41,569 nt of DNA, from NCBI GenBank assembly GCA_025351965.1, contig JANXUX010000208.1, positions 1-41,569 on the forward strand. The letters run 5' to 3'. The position numbers were made by a program, and so were the translations under genes. The notes below the pieces were generated by a model. That model was not told the DNA's origin. It searched no databases and was given only the letters and a program-made list of their open reading frames with translations. This document shows, one piece after another, positions 33,087-40,600 of the stretch; the stretch's first letter is position 1, and each line of letters opens with the position of its first letter. The DNA is from Actinomycetes bacterium. Its GTDB lineage: Bacteria > Actinomycetota > Acidimicrobiia > Acidimicrobiales > Ilumatobacteraceae.

Positions 33087-33113
33087 GACACAGGTCGAAA
33101 TCCGACCTGTGTC
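33087..33113. repeat. Perfect 11-bp inverted repeat in the gap between the ATPase and receiver genes
   Basis: GACACAGGTCG and CGACCTGTGTC surround a 5-base loop (AAATC). The element lies 20 bp after the stop of the ArsA-like gene and 100 bp before the receiver gene, both on the reverse strand. No T run follows on that strand, so it may be an mRNA 3' hairpin or an operator for the receiver gene. Confidence 0.7.
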
Positions 33114-33132
33114 GTGACACAGAGCCGTCGTG

Positions 33133-34263
33133 TCAGGGGGCGAAGAGGTGGCGGGCGATTTCGCGAAGGCCGTCGAGGTCGTGGACGTCGCTGTCGAGGA
33201 GCGGCACACGGTGCACAGCATCGTCGTCCGCGTCGGCCAGCAGCGGCGCGATCACGGCCTCCTCGGCATCGGCGAGGGCACGCAGTTCGGCCAGGTTCCG
33301 CCACATTGCGGCGAGCTGAGGATCGGTGGCGAGGACGCCCTCGGCGGCGGCCAGTGCTTCAGCAGGGGTGATGTCGCCGAAGCGCGGCTGCAGGCGGTTG
33401 ATCACGACAGCTGCGACCACCAGCTGCGACTCCACCAGTCGGGCTGCGAAGTAGCGGGCCTCGACCACGGTGTCGTGACGGGCGGACGCAACGAGCACGT
33501 ACCTCGTCACCGGCGAGTGCAACAGCTCCGACACCGCGTCGGCCCGGTCGCGGAACCCCGCCTCCATGCCCTCGAACGCCTGGAAGAAGGCGATCGCATC
33601 GGCCAGGACGTCTCCCCCGACGACCTTGCCGATCGTGCGCAGCACGGGTTGGGCGGCGATGTTGAGGACCTTCATCCCGCCGCGCGCCGGCAGCATCATC
33701 AGCCGGAACAAACGGTGGTTGATGAACCGGGTCAGCGTCGCCGGCGCATCGAGGAAGTCGAGCGCGTGACGTGTGGGCGGGGTGTCGACGACCACGATGT
33801 CGAAGCGTTCGTCGCGGTGCAGCTGATACAGCTTCTCGGCGGCCATGTACTCCTGGGTACCGGACAACGCTCCGGCGATGTTGCGGTAGAACGCGTTCGC
33901 CAGAATCCGCTCCGCACGCTCGGGTGATGCCGCGTACTGGCGGACCAGACCGTCGAACGTCATCGCCGGGTCGAGCATCATCGCCCACAGCTCGCCCGTG
34001 CCCGCACTGTCACGGTCACGGTCACGGTCACTGGCCGGCGCCACCGCGACGGTCACCCGGGTCGGGTCGTTGGTCAGCCCGTCGACGAGGCCGAAGGCGT
34101 CCGCCAGCCGCCGGGCGGGATCGATCGTGACGACCACGACCCGCTTTCCGATCGACGCCGCGTGCAGTGCAATCGCCGCCGCCGACGTGGTCTTGCCGAC
34201 GCCGCCCGAGCCGCAGCTGACGATGATCTCGGCGGTGTCGACGATCTCGTCGAGCGTGCTCAT
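33133..34263 (-). CDS. ArsA/Get3-like ATPase, second of a pair (Rv3680-like)
   Basis: The 376-residue P-loop ATPase starts VSCGSGGVGKTTSAAAIAL. The deviant Walker A has Ser19 where the signature Lys of ArsA/Get3 should be, while the catalytic Lys24 is kept. Further motifs are VTIDPARRLADAFG, the Walker B VVVDTPPTRHALDFLDAP and INRLQP. A hydrophilic RDRDRD linker lies around residues 78-85. It overlaps the upstream ATPase gene by 4 bp (ATGA), matching the arrangement of Rv3679-Rv3680 in Mycobacterium tuberculosis. No arsenic genes or tail-anchored-protein factors are adjacent, so neither arsenite efflux nor membrane-protein targeting can be claimed. Confidence 0.88.
   Translation of the reverse strand: MSTLDEIVDTAEIIVSCGSGGVGKTTSAAAIALHAASIGKRVVVVTIDPARRLADAFGLVDGLTNDPTRVTVAVAPASDRDRDRDSAGTGELWAMMLDPAMTFDGLVRQYAASPERAERILANAFYRNIAGALSGTQEYMAAEKLYQLHRDERFDIVVVDTPPTRHALDFLDAPATLTRFINHRLFRLMMLPARGGMKVLNIAAQPVLRTIGKVVGGDVLADAIAFFQAFEGMEAGFRDRADAVSELLHSPVTRYVLVASARHDTVVEARYFAARLVESQLVVAAVVINRLQPRFGDITPAEALAAAEGVLATDPQLAAMWRNLAELRALADAEEAVIAPLLADADDDAVHRVPLLDSDVHDLDGLREIARHLFAP
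34009..34031. repeat. Hexanucleotide tandem repeat GTCACG inside the ATPase gene
   Basis: Three full GTCACG units and a partial fourth are read in a row. On the coding strand they give the Asp-Arg alternation of the DRDRDRD linker. As the unit is 6 bp, a change in number would keep the frame and only lengthen or shorten the linker. Confidence 0.85.
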
Positions 34264-35144
34264 CCGGCCAGCATCGCGATCTGGCGCTCCAACGCGTCGG
34301 ACAGTGCCGGCAGATCCCGCGCAGCGATGCCGGCGACAGGCAACTGGGGCAGCTTGATCTGGGCCAGGGCGAGATCGGTCGAGAGTCGGTCGAGCTCGGC
34401 CCGCTGGGCGGCGCGGCGATGGTTGCGGAACTCAGCCGCGGCCTCGAGGTCGACCTGGCCGTCGTGGTCATCCGGGCCGTGCCCAGCCGACACCGGGACC
34501 GGCTCGCCGAGATCCACGCCGTTGACGATGACCGGACCGAGCTGCACACCGACCTTCTCCTCGACCGAGTACGCCGTCTCGATCAGCTCGTTGATGGGCG
34601 TCGTCTCGGGCAACGTGACCAGGATCACCTGGCACCGATCCGGGTCGTTGAACATCTCCAGGACCTCTTCGGCCTGGGTGCGGATCGGCCCGCCGCGAAC
34701 CGTGTCCATCAGCCCACGCGCCGACAGCAAGAACGTGATCGCGTGGCCGGCTGCGGGGCCGTCGACCACGATCAGGTCATGGGTGTCGAGGCGCTCGAGC
34801 TGCTTGAGTTTGCCCAGAACCACGATGTCGTCGATGCCGGGCGCCGCAGTGGCCACGACATCGATGATCCCGCTGGTCGCGAGCCGTTTGGCGACCCGCT
34901 TCAACCCATGCGCTTCGAGGTAGTCGGCAAGTGCTTCGGGGGCCGTGATCGTCATCACCTCGACGGTGGTGTTCGCGAGCAGGTCGGCCAGCACGGGCTT
35001 GCCTTCCAGCTCAACGGCGAGCACGCGAAGTCCCGCACGGGCTGCCGCATGCGCGAGCACAGCCGTTACCGTTGTCTTCCCGACGCCGCCTTTTCCGGCC
35101 ACGACGACCAGTCGAGCCGTGTTGAAGAACTGCATTGATTCCAC
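34260..35144 (-). CDS. ArsA/Get3-like ATPase, first of a pair (Rv3679-like)
   Basis: The 294-residue ATPase has a complete deviant Walker A, AGKGGVGKTTVTA, with signature Lys18 and catalytic Lys23, and the Walker B LIVVDGPAAGHAITFL. It lacks the long helical insertion of eukaryotic Get3 and the second ATPase half of ArsA. The start may be the GTG at 35144 (GGAGG 4 bp upstream) or the ATG at 35135 (13 bp). It and the overlapping second ATPase probably form a heterodimer. It diverges from the NfeD-like gene, and the two share a single palindromic ribosome-site sequence. Confidence 0.88.
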   Translation of the reverse strand: MESMQFFNTARLVVVAGKGGVGKTTVTAVLAHAAARAGLRVLAVELEGKPVLADLLANTTVEVMTITAPEALADYLEAHGLKRVAKRLATSGIIDVVATAAPGIDDIVVLGKLKQLERLDTHDLIVVDGPAAGHAITFLLSARGLMDTVRGGPIRTQAEEVLEMFNDPDRCQVILVTLPETTPINELIETAYSVEEKVGVQLGPVIVNGVDLGEPVPVSAGHGPDDHDGQVDLEAAAEFRNHRRAAQRAELDRLSTDLALAQIKLPQLPVAGIAARDLPALSDALERQIAMLAG

Positions 35145-35148
35145 ACGC

Positions 35149-35158
35149 CCTCCGGAGG
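35149..35158. promoter_or_regulatory. Palindromic Shine-Dalgarno shared by two divergent genes
   Basis: CCTCCGGAGG reads the same on both strands. Forward, GGAGG lies 6 bp before the TTG at 35165 (NfeD-like). Reverse, GGAGG lies 4 bp before the GTG at 35144 (ATPase). Each mRNA must therefore start beyond this point, inside the region of the opposite gene, and the two 5' ends are complementary. Confidence 0.8.
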
Positions 35159-35164
35159 CTCTCC

Positions 35165-36613
35165 TTGCGCAGACTAGCGATCATCCTGTTGGCCGCCGCG
35201 ACCGGTATCGGCCTGCTCGCGTCCACAGCGAACGCAAGCACGCCCCCGACCACCGATCCGGGCGCCACGACAGCATCCACCACGGATGGCAAGGACCTCG
35301 CCCCGGTCGACGTCGTCCAGGTGAGTGGCCTGATCGACGAAATCCTGGTCGACGAGATCGCGACGAGGGTCGATGCCGCCCGGACCAACGGCGCCCAGGC
35401 CGTGATCCTCCAGATCAACTCGAGCGGTGCCGTCGTCAGCCGCGACCGGATGGTCGAATTGCTCGGCGTGATCCGCGACTCCGCAGTGCCGATCGGCATC
35501 TGGGTCGGACCGTCGGGCGCCAACCTCTACGGCCTCGGCGCGCAGATGCTGGCCGCAGCCGACGTCACCGCGATGGCACCTGGCGCGCACATCGGCAAAA
35601 CGGGCACCCCGCTCGTGGTCGATGGCGTCGACATCGAGTTCGGCGTGGTCACCGACCGGATGCGCACCGAGAGCCTCGGCTTCCAGGACGCTCGGGAGCA
35701 CAAGGCACTGAAGCTCGACACCACCGACGAGGGCGTGCCGGCAGTCAAGAACATGGTCCTCGCGATGGACGGCCTGCAGGTTCGCGGCACGACGCTCGAC
35801 ACCATCAGCGAGTCGCGCAACGACGACGGCGCGAAGCAGAACAACGCCACGCTGGTCCGGTTCTACAAGCTCGGTCTGCTCAACCAACTGCTGCACACGG
35901 CCAGCAGCCCGGCCGTTGCCTACCTGCTGTTCATCATCGGCCTCGCCCTGCTGATCTTCGAGTTCTACACCGCAGGTGTCGGCGTCGCCGGCGTCGTCGG
36001 CGCGGTGTGCATCGTCCTGTCCTGTTACGGCTTGGCATCGCTTCCGACGCGCGGCTGGGCTGTTGCGGCGATCCTGCTCTCGATGTTCGCGTTCGCGGTC
36101 GACGTCCAGGTGGGCATTCCGCGCCTGTGGACCGGCGTCGGCGTCGCGTTGTTCGTGATCGGATCGTGGTTCCTCTTTCGCAACGTGCTCGGCGCAGACC
36201 TGCGCCCGTCGTGGATCACGCTGCTCGCCGGCATCGGTGGCATCATGCTGACGTTCATCGTCGGCATGCCGTCGATGGTCCGCACCCGGTTCGCGACGCC
36301 GACCGTCGGCCGCGAATGGATGATCGGCGAGATGGGCACCGCTGTCGCTGACATCAGCCCCGAGGGAATCGCCCGGGTCGCCGGCGGCACGTGGCGAGCA
36401 CGGACCAACCGGGCCACGCCGCTGAAGGCCGGTGAGGTGCTGCGCGTGGTCGCCATCGACGGCGTGACCCTGGAGGTCGAGCCGGAAGAGGGCGGCGCGA
36501 AGGACTACCGCGAGATGCGCAAGAAGCGCGGCGATGGCACTGGCGACGACGCCGCGACCGTGGAAACCGTCGAGATCACCGGCGCAACGCCCGGCGCTGG
36601 CGTCACGGCCTGA
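35165..36613 (+). CDS. NfeD-family membrane protein (ClpP-class domain, probably catalytically dead)
   Basis: The 482-residue protein begins at a TTG (GGAGG, 6-bp spacing) with a signal peptide (RRLAIILLAAATGIGLLAST), then a ClpP/SppA-like domain (about 48-235), four or five membrane helices (about 258-380) and a C-terminal OB-fold NfeD domain (about 395-460) with a Glu/Lys-rich tail. NfeD proteins are membrane-bound serine proteases thought to act with SPFH/stomatin proteins. In the segment PSGANLYGLGAQ, compared with the usual PRGASAASAGTY, the nucleophile serine position is Gly123, so proteolysis is doubtful. No stomatin gene lies beside it. It overlaps the convergent methyltransferase gene by 11 bp. 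Confidence 0.88.
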   Translation: MRRLAIILLAAATGIGLLASTANASTPPTTDPGATTASTTDGKDLAPVDVVQVSGLIDEILVDEIATRVDAARTNGAQAVILQINSSGAVVSRDRMVELLGVIRDSAVPIGIWVGPSGANLYGLGAQMLAAADVTAMAPGAHIGKTGTPLVVDGVDIEFGVVTDRMRTESLGFQDAREHKALKLDTTDEGVPAVKNMVLAMDGLQVRGTTLDTISESRNDDGAKQNNATLVRFYKLGLLNQLLHTASSPAVAYLLFIIGLALLIFEFYTAGVGVAGVVGAVCIVLSCYGLASLPTRGWAVAAILLSMFAFAVDVQVGIPRLWTGVGVALFVIGSWFLFRNVLGADLRPSWITLLAGIGGIMLTFIVGMPSMVRTRFATPTVGREWMIGEMGTAVADISPEGIARVAGGTWRARTNRATPLKAGEVLRVVAIDGVTLEVEPEEGGAKDYREMRKKRGDGTGDDAATVETVEITGATPGAGVTA

Positions 36614-37460
36614 TCGCCGAGACGATCCACACGGCACCTGTGAACCGGACGGCACCCTCGTCGTCGGCGTGTTCAGCGAGGGCTGCGCGCACCGCCTCGG
36701 TTGCGGTCACGTAGGTCTCGTCGTCGACCTGCTCGCGCAGGCCCTGCGCAGCCCTGGAGCCCATCGATTGCTGCAGCGCCGCATCGACGCCGAGGCCGCC
36801 ACCGAGCTCGATGTCGGCCGTGTACGGCACGATCAGGATCTGCTCCCAACGCGCCTCGGTCAGAACCTCACGGATCCGATCCGGGTCACCGAAGGCGAAC
36901 GGCCCGGGCATGTTCGGCGGCGGCAGGACCGGGTTCGGGGTGAACGAGCGCATCACGGCCGCCGGCATCGAGATCCACGCGTTGGCGGCCTCCGGCTGCC
37001 AGCAGACGAACACCAGGCGCCCGCCGGGGCGGACACCGGCGGCGATGTTGACGAACGCGGCGACGGGGTCGGCGAAGAACATGACGCCGAAGCGCGAGTA
37101 CACCGCGTCGAACGGATCCGCCTGGAGGAGGTCGTCGGTCTGCGCATCCGCGATTGCGAACGAGACCTGCCGGAACTCTGCGCTGCGCACGCGCGCCGCG
37201 TCGATCATCGTCGGCGAGATGTCACAGCCGACGACGGAGCCTGTCTCGCCGACAGAATGGGCGATCGCCAAGGTGGTCGTCGCAGTCCCGCAGCCGACGT
37301 CCAGCACGTGCTCGCCGGGCTGGGCGGCGAGGACCCGCTGGGACTCTGCGCTGAACGCCGCGAGCATGTGGTCGAACTGTCGCTGCTCGGTGACCCAGTG
37401 CGGCCCACCCACAGACGTCCAGTAGTCGGCCTGCTGGGCGTTGTCGCCGTTGCTGCTCAT
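36603..37460 (-). CDS. Class I SAM-dependent methyltransferase (UbiE-like)
   Basis: The 285-residue protein starts at the ATG at 37460 with a close GGAG. It has motif I VLDVGCGTATTTLAIA, VGCDISPTMIDAARVR, FAIADAQTDDLL, DAVYSRFGVMFFADP (motif II region) and GGRLVFVCWQPEAANAW, typical of the Methyltransf_11/25 families. The N-terminus WTSVGGPHWVTEQRQFDHML is also seen in small-molecule methyltransferases. The substrate is unknown. It stands alone, facing the NfeD-like gene. Confidence 0.88.
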   Translation of the reverse strand: MSSNGDNAQQADYWTSVGGPHWVTEQRQFDHMLAAFSAESQRVLAAQPGEHVLDVGCGTATTTLAIAHSVGETGSVVGCDISPTMIDAARVRSAEFRQVSFAIADAQTDDLLQADPFDAVYSRFGVMFFADPVAAFVNIAAGVRPGGRLVFVCWQPEAANAWISMPAAVMRSFTPNPVLPPPNMPGPFAFGDPDRIREVLTEARWEQILIVPYTADIELGGGLGVDAALQQSMGSRAAQGLREQVDDETYVTATEAVRAALAEHADDEGAVRFTGAVWIVSAIRP

Positions 37461-37511
37461 CGCTCCAGTGTTGCACCGGACTGGTTCGAGCGTGAGATCC
37501 CGGTACGAACG

Positions 37512-37549
37512 ATTGATCAATTGTGCAGCGGCGCATCCTTTTGTAAGGT
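37512..37549 (+). promoter_or_regulatory. Sigma-70-type promoter and palindrome ahead of whiB
   Basis: TTGTGC at 37521-37526 and TAAGGT at 37544-37549 are 17 bp apart, a normal -35/-10 pair. ATTGATCAAT at 37512-37521 is a perfect 10-bp palindrome touching the -35 box and could be an operator. The leader of about 35 bases ends in AGGGAAAG before the WhiB ATG. Confidence 0.6.
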
Positions 37550-37590
37550 GCGCTTGTCCGATCCGAGGGGCCGACCGCAAGGGAAAGTGA

Positions 37591-37863
37591 ATGGTTGCAC
37601 GGCGAGATGACGAATTCGACGACCTGCGATGGCAGCTGGCCGCAACGTGCCGGGGTGAATCGGCATCGTGCTTCTACCCGCCGACGCACTTCGAGCGCAA
37701 AGAACTGCGCCTGGCTCGTGAGCGCGTGGCCAAATCGATCTGCAACCAGTGCCCGGTCCGCCAGGAATGCCTCGCCTACGCAGTCCGCACCGCCGAACCA
37801 CACGGCATCTGGGGTGGACTGAATGAGCTCGAACGCCGCGAGCTCGTCGACCTCCGATCCTGA
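37591..37863 (+). CDS. WhiB-family iron-sulfur transcriptional regulator
   Basis: The 90-residue protein has the four cluster ligands Cys20, Cys51, Cys54 and Cys60 in the C-x30-C-x2-C-x5-C pattern, the GIWGGLNE turn (72-79) and a basic C-terminal segment. Cys27 is an extra non-canonical cysteine. WhiB proteins bind [4Fe-4S] and usually the primary sigma factor, and are confined to actinobacteria and their phages. The CxxC segment CNQCPVRQECLAYAV most resembles WhiB1/WhiB2-type members; the subgroup is uncertain. Its 3' end overlaps the hydrolase gene by 41 bp. Confidence 0.95.
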   Translation: MVARRDDEFDDLRWQLAATCRGESASCFYPPTHFERKELRLARERVAKSICNQCPVRQECLAYAVRTAEPHGIWGGLNELERRELVDLRS

Positions 37864-38971
37864 CGGCACTGACGGCGCTGAAGGTGAGGCGTCCGAACGG
37901 GTCCATCCAGGACCGTCGGCACAGCACGTCGCTGCACCGGCCCGCCAGGTCGTCGTGCACAAGCGCACGTTCGTGCAGGACAGGCCGGTCGCCTACAGCG
38001 TGGCCGGCACAGGCATGCCCGTCGTGCTGCTCCACGGCTGGGCGTTGGGCGACCACACCTACCGTGAGGTGATCGCCGAGGTCGCCGCCCAGGGCTGCCA
38101 TGTGATCGCGCCGGCGATGCCGGGCTTCGGCGGCACCCACGAGTTGCCCAAGCAGCAGTTCTCGATGGTGGGGTATGCGCGATGGGTCGCCGACCTGCTG
38201 GACGCCCTCGACATCGACGAACCGGCCGTCGTCGTCGGGCACAGCTTCGGTGGCGGTGTCGCGATCCGCTTCGCCCACGACCATCCCGAGCGCGTCCGGT
38301 CGCTGGTCCTCGTCAATTCGGTCGGCGGTTCGTCATGGCGCCAGGGCGGTGTCATCCGCTCGCTCGCGGAACGACCGTTGTGGGACTGGGGTCTGCACTT
38401 CCCGAGCGACGTGTGGCCGTTGCGGCAGGCAACGCGAGTGCTGCCGGTCATGCTCGAGGACTTCGTGCCGAACCTGATCCGCAACCCCCGCGCCATCGCC
38501 AAGGTCGCCAACCTCGCTCGGCGCGCGGATCTGCGCGCCGAGCTGGAGCAGTTGCGCGCCAACGGGATGCCCGTCACCATCTTGTGGGGTTCGCGCGATG
38601 GCATCATCCCGCGCGAATCGTTCGAGGCGATGTGCATCGCGTCCGGGGTCGAAGGGCGCATCGTCGACGGTTCGCACTCCTGGCTCCTCGCCGATCCGGA
38701 GCAGTTCGGCGAGGTCATCACCAACGACGTGAACGTCGCCCGCCTCGCCCGCGATCTGGAGCGCGAAGCCGCCGCCGCACGGTCGACGGCACCGACGCTG
38801 ACCACCCGCGCCCGGCGCAAGGCGGCCCAGCTCCCCGGCGCGCGTCGCGTCGCGTCGTTGGTCAAGCGTTCAGTCGGCACCGCCGACGGTGGGCAGGCGG
38901 GGCCCACCGATTCGGAGATCGTCACGCCGCCGGGTGATGCCGCGGCTGTCGAGCTCGGCGACCAGCGGTAG
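37823..38971 (+). CDS. Alpha/beta hydrolase
   Basis: The 382-residue protein has a disordered N-terminus (1-40), a hydrolase core with oxyanion motif LLHGWALGD, nucleophile elbow GHSFGGG with Ser141, and Asp258 (WGSRDGIIP) and His284 (DGSHSWLL), and a basic disordered C-terminus of about 70 residues. The starting ATG lies within whiB (41-bp overlap, GGTGGA before it). The first 40 residues have no homology value, so a later start is possible. Its last 102 bases lie antisense to the end of selB. Such hydrolases are often esterases or haloalkane-dehalogenase relatives; the substrate is unknown. Confidence 0.88.
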   Translation: MSSNAASSSTSDPDGTDGAEGEASERVHPGPSAQHVAAPARQVVVHKRTFVQDRPVAYSVAGTGMPVVLLHGWALGDHTYREVIAEVAAQGCHVIAPAMPGFGGTHELPKQQFSMVGYARWVADLLDALDIDEPAVVVGHSFGGGVAIRFAHDHPERVRSLVLVNSVGGSSWRQGGVIRSLAERPLWDWGLHFPSDVWPLRQATRVLPVMLEDFVPNLIRNPRAIAKVANLARRADLRAELEQLRANGMPVTILWGSRDGIIPRESFEAMCIASGVEGRIVDGSHSWLLADPEQFGEVITNDVNVARLARDLEREAAAARSTAPTLTTRARRKAAQLPGARRVASLVKRSVGTADGGQAGPTDSEIVTPPGDAAAVELGDQR

Positions 38972-40600
38972 GGAGTGCTTGCGGCTCGAGCCGGTCGCGT
39001 CGCGGAACTCGGCGACGGTGAACCCGTCGGGCCGATCTGCCAGCAGCGCGGCAGCCACCAGCGCCGCCCGGTCGATGGTGGCCGGATGGAAGCAGATGCC
39101 GTCGCGCTCGACGACGAGGCCGCGCCGGACCAACTGACGCAGCTCGGCTCGGTCGACCGCCGCGCTGTCCGGAGGCGAGAATCGGCCTGCCTCGAGGGCA
39201 GCGACGAACGGATGATCAGCGAGTGGATCGCGTTGGGCCACCGGACGGACCCGTGCGCTCTCGATCGCGACGTCGTCGAACGTCGCCAGCACGGCCCGCT
39301 CACGCTCGTCGAGTGCAGCGATGTCGAGGCCCAGCGGGCCAGCGCCGGCGATGCGCTCGCGCACCGATGCCGTCACGGCACTCACCCGGTCGGGCGTTGT
39401 CACCCACGTCCCGATCGTGGGCGTGTGCTGATGCCCGGTGAGCAGCTCGAGTGCATCGGCACGCACCCAACCACGCTCACGGACGACCCGCTCGATCTCG
39501 CGATCGGGACGGGCGCGCGACGCCGGCAGCACGGGATGGATGTCGAGCACCTCGCCACCGCCGACCGTCTCGCTGCGGCCGGACTCGCGCAGGATGTAGC
39601 GGTCGCCGGGCAGCAGCGGTAACGCGCCGGAGAGGTGCAATCGGATCAACCCGGACTGCCCGGGCGCGATGGCCTCCGAACCGAGCACACGGAGCTTGGC
39701 CGGGAACTCCCCCGACCCGATGTAGGCGACGTAGGCGCCCCGGCGCGACACCTCGTGGTCGAGCTGGCCGAGCACATCGAGCGTGGCATCGAGGCGTGCG
39801 GTGGGCAGCCACTGCGCAGCGCGTACCACCGCGTCACCCCGACCGACATCGGTGTGCTCGACGCCGGCGAGGTTCAGCGCGACGCGGTTTCCCGGACCGA
39901 TGACCGGTACCCCAGCGCCGTGGCTCTGGATGCTGCGGACCCGCCCGTCACGATGACCCGAACCGATCGCGACCGCGTCGTCGACCGCGAGCGTGCCGCC
40001 CGTGAGCGTGCCGGTCACGACGGTGCCACTGCCGCGGGCCGCGAACACCCGGTCGACCCACAACCGCGGCCGCCCACGATCGTGCGCCGCCGGCGTCTCG
40101 GCAACGAGCTGATCGAGCGCGGCGAGCAGTGCATCGAGACCCGTTCCCGATGGTGCCGCGACGGGCACGATCGGTGCGTCGGCCAGGAACGTTCCGGCGA
40201 CGTGATCCATCAGCTCCAGCGTGGCGATCTCGCTCCACTCGTCGTCGACCAGGTCGACCTTGGTCAGCGCAATGACGCCGTGGCGGACACCGAGCAGCTC
40301 GAGGATGCGCAAGTGTTCTTCGCTCTGCGGCTTCCAGCCCTCGGTCGCAGCGACGACGAACAGGCATGCATCGATCCCACCGACACCGGCCAACATGTTG
40401 CGCAGGAAGCGCACGTGGCCGGGCACGTCGATGAAGCTGATGCCTGCGCCGGACGGCAGCGTGGCGTGGGCGAACCCGAGATCGATGGTGAGCCCGCGCC
40501 GCTTCTCCTCCTCGAACCGGTCGGGGTCGGTGCCGGTCAGCGCGAGCACGAGTGAGCTCTTGCCGTGGTCGACGTGCCCGGCCGTGGCGACGACCCTCAC
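38870..40600 (-). CDS. selB: Selenocysteine-specific elongation factor SelB
   Basis: SelB delivers Sec-tRNA(Sec) to UGA codons marked by a SECIS element. The 576-residue protein starts at a GTG overlapping the selA stop (GTGA). It has the GTPase motifs GHVDHGKS (8-15), TIDLGF, DVPGHVRF and TKVD, followed by elongation-factor domains II and III (AARGSGTVVTGTLTGG) and C-terminal winged-helix repeats that bind SECIS (ending RDATGSSRKHSLPLVAELDS). It is somewhat shorter than E. coli SelB (614). Its end overlaps the convergent hydrolase gene by 102 bp. Confidence 0.95.
   Translation of the reverse strand: MRVVATAGHVDHGKSSLVLALTGTDPDRFEEEKRRGLTIDLGFAHATLPSGAGISFIDVPGHVRFLRNMLAGVGGIDACLFVVAATEGWKPQSEEHLRILELLGVRHGVIALTKVDLVDDEWSEIATLELMDHVAGTFLADAPIVPVAAPSGTGLDALLAALDQLVAETPAAHDRGRPRLWVDRVFAARGSGTVVTGTLTGGTLAVDDAVAIGSGHRDGRVRSIQSHGAGVPVIGPGNRVALNLAGVEHTDVGRGDAVVRAAQWLPTARLDATLDVLGQLDHEVSRRGAYVAYIGSGEFPAKLRVLGSEAIAPGQSGLIRLHLSGALPLLPGDRYILRESGRSETVGGGEVLDIHPVLPASRARPDREIERVVRERGWVRADALELLTGHQHTPTIGTWVTTPDRVSAVTASVRERIAGAGPLGLDIAALDERERAVLATFDDVAIESARVRPVAQRDPLADHPFVAALEAGRFSPPDSAAVDRAELRQLVRRGLVVERDGICFHPATIDRAALVAAALLADRPDGFTVAEFRDATGSSRKHSLPLVAELDSRGITRRRDDLRIGGPRLPTVGGAD

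Noticed and set aside
33087-33113. Rho-independent terminator of the ATPase operon
   Set aside because: The hairpin is perfect but has no T run on the coding strand, so it is listed only as an inverted repeat.
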